This document shows positions 59,312 to 64,000 of a DNA stretch of 64,000 bases, piece after piece (within the stretch, counting starts at the first letter, position 1; the number at the start of each line of letters is the position of its first letter). The stretch is from Piper betle (taxonomy: Eukaryota; Streptophyta; Magnoliopsida; Piperales; Piperaceae), in assembly GCA_033002965.1 (NCBI GenBank), contig JAURVB010014186.1, forward strand, positions 1-64,000, written 5' to 3'. The position numbers and the translations under genes are program-made. The notes under the pieces are model-generated. The model had not been told where the DNA came from and ran no database searches. It saw only the letters and a program-made list of their open reading frames with translations.

Positions 59312-62045
59312 CTAAGTTGATTCCGTTCCCGTTGTGGTGAGGCCAAATCCAAATGGGAAGAGAGTATCATAGGATGCTTCCCCATGGTTCATGGGCAGCT
59401 GGTCCACTGACTTGAACCAATCCTTGCCAACTTGCCTGTGAAACCATAGTCACCAAAAAGCACATCTGCCACTCCTTGCCCTTCTGTGCCAGGAAGTCAA
59501 GCTGCAACCAATGCATTAATCTTTGAAACATAAGGCTCAATGACAACCGGCCTGCCAGAGACTATGACGACGACACTCGATGGTGACATTCTCGATTGTC
59601 TCCGGTCCTGGGTAGGAGATGGTTAGGTTGGTGCTATCGCCGGCCGTCTCGGCATAGGGTGGCTCACCGACAACTACAACGGCATAAGAGATGTCATTGG
59701 CCTAGACAGCATCTTTGGTTGGTTGTTTATCATACTCAACCCATGTTGAAGGGTCTACTGTTGCCTTGATTGCTTCATCGATAGTAGTTCCTATAAGTAC
59801 GTAGGCATGTTAGTAACTGAGTCATGAAAAATGCATGCAAGGATCCCTTTATGTTCTCTAAGTACAAATGAGGGTAATGAATTAATAGGGAACCGTATTG
59901 TGTACCTTTGGTGAGGTTGTTTCCTTTCACTCCTTGCCATTCAAGTGTCCGCCCACCGCATTGGTAGCCAAGGTTGTGGGCATGGCTGCTGGCGACCAAG
60001 ATCTTCGATGCTTTCTTGGGAAGGGGCAGCATCGGCTCGTTGGTTGAATTTCCATCCCTCGACAGCACTGGTGACTTGCGGACGGCTTCTCTTGCCAGCT
60101 CTTTGTGCTCCTGTTGATGAGATCCCATGCAGAATATTTTTATGACATACTTTCGTAAAAAAATGAATAGGATGTAGGACTATCCTGGATCCTAGTTCTT
60201 TGGGCAATGAGCATATTATGTAAATAGCTTTCACCTGGCTTCCAACACGGTTAGCCAAGGTGTAGTCGGTCAAGGGGTTCTTAAACAATCCCATTGCGAA
60301 TTTGACACTAAGGATCCTGCTCACAGTATAATCGATACGGCTCATGGGGATAATATTGCTATTCACAAGCAGAGTGAGATCATTAATGAAAGTGGTGTAG
60401 TTATACGGAACCATGATCTGCATGCAAAGGTATTGATGACTGATGAGTGATCAAGTAACCACATGTTAATCATTTGAGATATAATCTGTAATTTACACAA
60501 TATTGAAAGATGTATTAGTGACGATACCTACCATGTTAATACCGGCATCAACTCCAGCTTGAACAGATTAAGTATAGTTTGCTCCCATTGGGTAAGTGAT
60601 CTTGTCAATACCTTGCCAATCAGAGATCACAAATCCCTGCAGATTACACGAGTCCATTGTTGAAAATTAAACCCCAAACTAAATATTTCATAAAAAAATG
60701 TTTATGTGATCATTGATAGATGGCACATTGTAGAATGAGATCAAATATACCTTGCAACCAAGCTGCTTCTTGAGGAAGCCCGTGACAAGGTCTTGGTTGG
60801 CATGCATCTTCTTTCCATTCCAGCTAGAGTACGAGACCATAACTGTATAAACACCCTCGATAATGGTGTTGTTCACGTTGATCCCATTGTGTGTTCCACC
60901 ATCACCCACAAAATGCTTGGCACAAACAGCCACCTTAGTCCTATATCCATGATTAATCAACACGTGATATGGTCAAAATCAATGAGTTTTGTGTCGCTGA
61001 TTGGTGGTTCTTTATTTTTATATTAGAATTGCATCGAAAAAACATATAAATAAAATGGCAAAGCTATTCTTGATCATGCATGCTTCACTTACTTTCCACC
61101 AACATAGGGAACACCCTTGCGATATCCAGCAGGGACGTCTCCTTGCAAGCCAGGGATGAGCTCTGTCATTTGTTGGACAATATTGGTATCCTCGCTGTAC
61201 CTCTCATAGCACCTTCCCCATCTTGGATCTCTGCTCTGTCAATGGATATAGAGCTCATATTTAGCAAATTTATCAGTACCAAGCAAAAAACATAAACGAA
61301 ATTCAGCAAGGTTGACAAAGCAAAAGCAGGATATACAATAGTTAAGATTAGAGGGAAGCCAAGGTAATTAAAGTATCTTTACCGCAATGCACGGAGCAAA
61401 AGCGTAGGTAATGCCAGAAGCCCTAACTTCAAGAGCAGTTGCAGCTCCAATCTTCTTCACAAGCTCTGGGTCCATATATAAACATTTTGAATAAATTATT
61501 GAGAAGTTAACAATGTTGAGTTACCAAAAAGAAGTCCAGATTTTAACTTTGTCCCTCGAAGCAGAGTAGAGTGATTTCCTTGTGACTCCAAGACCCACAT
61601 TGTGGGGGAAAATGGTTGCTATTCCATAGATCATAGGGATGCCCAAGCGGTTGGAAAGACTACCATTTTGGAAGTTATTCACCATTTCCACCCACACCTC
61701 AGGACTGGCTTTGGGGGCTGGTACACTACCTCCGGCACGTAAAAGGCTCCCTATCGAATAAAACCAATATACAGGTTGTTAATGGCATTTTTATATGCTA
61801 CATGCAATCGTTTTGTTCATCATCAAGAAGCTGTTAAGAGTCAGTGACATTTATAGAAGTGATGGTATTAGATTATAAAAGGTCCAGTAGAGGGTGGTGA
61901 TCTAGTCACCAATTGAATAATCTCTCATAATTTCAGGAGTTGGCTGCTTGGGATCTTTGCACTTCACATATTCAGCTGCTGCTCCTAGGAATGCCCGGCA
62001 ACTCAGGTATAGGATTCCCACTAAAAAGTAAATTGGAAGCGCCAT
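59312..62045 (-). pseudogene. GH3 beta-D-glucan exohydrolase pseudogene
   Basis: Reads from ATG 62045 with a signal peptide (MALPIYFLVGILYLSCRAFL) then AAEYVKCKDPKQP. Later fragments follow in family order: [138 protein letters not shown] (nucleophile Asp), [46 protein letters not shown] (acid/base Glu), PFGFGLTTTG. Lesions: stops TAA 60570-60568, TAG 59704-59702 and TGA 59499-59497; frameshifts before [10 protein letters not shown] and after TGKLA; about 35 residues lost after KQP; loss of DAVHGHNN-type and HMPAYYDS-type segments; donor GT changed to GA after VTR; acceptor lost before DPELV. Intact relatives hydrolyse cell-wall beta-1,3/1,4-glucans. This copy cannot encode a full enzyme. Confidence 0.92.
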
Positions 62046-62327
62046 GATATACTCTTAAGACTGCTCTAATCCCCTCTAAGTTCAATCTATGATCATGAAA
62101 ACAGACAACATACAACAACGAATGAGAAATGATCCCATTAAAATAATTAAGACAAGACAATAGGAAAAAAATATTGAAAGCTCATAAATAAACTAATAAT
62201 TACAGGATCACGTCTACAATGTAGAGATGGAAGAAGGGCATGCGGGAGAGCCCCTTCTGAATAAGAAAAACTGGGAAAAAATACGAATTATATAGAAGAA
62301 ATGCCAGTTCTAGTGCATGCTAAATAT
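62046..62327. other. Former promoter region of the GH3 pseudogene
   Basis: Only 282 bases lie between the pseudogene start codon and the LTR of copy C. No TATA box or other element is evident. Confidence 0.4.
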
Positions 62328-64000
62328 TGTAAAACCCGTGACTCGAGTCAGGGTTTTATGTTACCGAACCAGTCGGTTCAACCGTTGGTTCGAGTCGAGT
62401 CAGTTTCATGAACCGCGTGCTGAGTCGAGGCCAGCCGTGAATTATAAGCGATGAGAGTCAGGTGTACCTGAATATATAATGATAACGTCAAGAAGATGGT
62501 GAGATATGAGTTATCAGAATATATGAAAGTATACAGTATTTTTTTCTTCTTATATGTTTGATCGTAGAAATAGTTTTAGGCTGAATAACGCGTTAGGACG
62601 CGTTGGATTATATTCGGATGGGTTATTAGTTATAGAGCATGTCATTTGGATGTTGTTGTATTTGTTTTATTTTATGGAAATTTTTCCATATTTTTCTAGA
62701 TTTTTTTAGAATTTATTACGAACTAGTTATTATTTTGACTCGAGTAGGAATCGAGTCAATACGTAATTACAAAACTGCCATTGGAGTATTACACTTCCTT
62801 TCCCGACACCTTCCTCACCCCAAACCCTTGCCGCCGCCACTGCTGTGTGCTGCCGCCGCCGCCACCGACGCTGCACTGCCGCCGAGCAATGCCGCCCCGC
62901 CCCGCCGTGCAGTCGCCGTGCTGCCACGACCCACCCCGGCCACCGTCTCGCCGCCACGATGCCGGAATCGCCCCACAAGCCGCGACGCCCTCCCTCGTTG
63001 ATTCGCCGCCGTCCGGGCCGCACCGCCGCTGCTGTGACCCCGACAACCACCCCCTCGCCGTCGCCGACGTTTCCCCCATCATCTCGACCGCCGTCGAGGC
63101 CGGCCGCAGCCCCGATCAGAGCACGCCGCAACCGCCACCCACTCTCGACGCCACCGTCGACAGCCATCGCCGCCCCGGCTACTTTGTTTGACACCACCAT
63201 CGGACCAAGCTCGTCGAGCTGGTCCCGATAGACCCCCTGATTGCCCCGTCCCGAATCATCGCCGGAAAACGCTGAATCGCCGGAAAACTGCCGACACTCG
63301 CCGGAAAACCGCCGGAACCGTCGGAAAATTGGATTCGTGGGAAATTTGCCGGATCATCCGCCGAACGCACCCGGTCCAATCTGATCGGACTTCGGATGCC
63401 GCTAGGTGCCGAATTCGAGTTTCGAGCCACGAAATGGCCCTAGCCGTTGCCGATTTTCGACGACGCGAGGTATAAATTACTTCAACGTAAACTCTTAAAT
63501 TTTATAATTATTAGGGAAGCATGCTAGACTAGATAATTAGATGAATTTTCGTATTTTTGATGTGTCTGTATGTTTGTGTGTAATTTAATAAAAAATTATG
63601 AAATTGGTTGATTGATGAGTGTTCAAATGGAAAAGTAAGGAATTAATTAGGTAAACTAATTCATTACCCTGATTTAATGAGACGTAGATTGAAAACTCAC
63701 TAGAATTGACTTAGGATGAATGTGTGATGATTGATGTGTGATTGTGTTGATTGTGTGTGCATGCTATAAGATGTGTGATTCATCATGCGGACGTTAGTTT
63801 TTAGCTTGATTGTGTAGGTACGGTGTAGGAGCTCGCTGCCTAGGCGCGTGGACTCGTTTGGAGCTTCTACCAGGTCCGTTTAGGACTCGTTCTCTGTTTT
63901 TACGCTACTCTATTGTGTATTTGATTTACCATGTGCAGGACGAGTTAAGTGGTGTTTTATCGGATCCCACTTAACTTGGGCCATTTAGCCAACAATTTTC
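62328..64000 (+). mobile_element. LTR of the same family, copy C (cut by window end)
   Basis: Starts TGTAAAACCC and follows copies A and B in order: GTCAGGGTTTTATG, CAGTCGGTTCAACCG, GAGTTATCAGAATATATG, the GC-rich block 62760-63470, GTACGGTGTAGGAGCTCGC near 63820, and GAGTTAAGTGGTGTTTTATC near 63942. The expected left target duplication is AATAT (62323-62327). The right end is outside the window, so it may be a solo LTR or the 5' LTR of a full element. The GC-rich open frames inside are composition artefacts. Confidence 0.88.

Noticed and set aside
62781..63231. Several overlapping GC-rich open frames on both strands
   Set aside because: Inside LTR copy C, overlapping in many frames, no domain; a composition effect.

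Overview
The window is plant nuclear DNA. Small exons are separated by long AT-rich introns, and spliceosomal GT/AG junctions can be followed through seven genes. The gene set is plant-specific: a PLS-type PPR editing factor, MORN-PIP5K, a GPI-anchored LysM receptor, a MIR166 cluster and a GH3 glucan hydrolase. Several genes have very GC-rich first exons that fall off toward the 3' end (PPR, NHL/LEA_2, LysM). Together with the tightly clustered MIR166 pair, this points to a monocot, probably not a grass. No species is claimed.

Layout. (1) 1-1.8 kb: last two exons of a MEKK1-type MAPKKK (+). (2) 1.8-10.6 kb: intergenic DNA with a MITE-like element, a multi-unit repeat split by a 3.16-kb solo LTR (target duplication AGGTG), microsatellites and a ~210-bp tandem duplication. 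(3) 10.6-22.5 kb: two tandem paralogues (+) of a Ser-rich plant protein with a DFPSLG motif. They share the same five coding exons and a similar leader exon; the first copy has a 1-base frameshift near its conserved acidic C-terminus. (4) 24.1-28.0 kb: a divergent pair, an intronless CLB19-like PPR gene (-) and an At2g01080-like NHL/LEA_2 gene (+). (5) 31.9-32.4 kb: a two-hairpin MIR166 cluster (-) with a TATA box. (6) 36.6-47.7 kb: two genes on the minus strand, an MPDU1 homologue and a nine-exon MORN-PIP5K with a TTA-flanked MITE in an intron. (7) 51.1-54.1 kb: a second solo LTR of the same family (target duplication ACCCT). (8) 56.3-62.0 kb: a LYM1/LYP4/LYP6-type LysM-GPI gene (+) converging on a GH3 beta-glucan exohydrolase pseudogene (-). 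(9) 62.3 kb to the end: a third copy of the LTR, cut by the window edge.

A recurring oddity is that five otherwise intact genes each carry one or more single-base indels, mostly in homopolymer runs, which break the conserved reading frame. The gene bodies and splice sites are otherwise well preserved. Consensus-sequence error is therefore at least as likely as mutation. The GH3 gene is different: it has stop codons, exon deletions and lost splice sites, and is a genuine pseudogene.

The genes do not form a pathway. They are ordinary neighbours in a plant chromosome arm. I saw no autonomous transposon coding region, CRISPR array or clearly new multi-gene system. The most interesting items are the MIR166 pair with an altered second microRNA, the tandem paralogues, and the nested repeat history around the solo LTRs.
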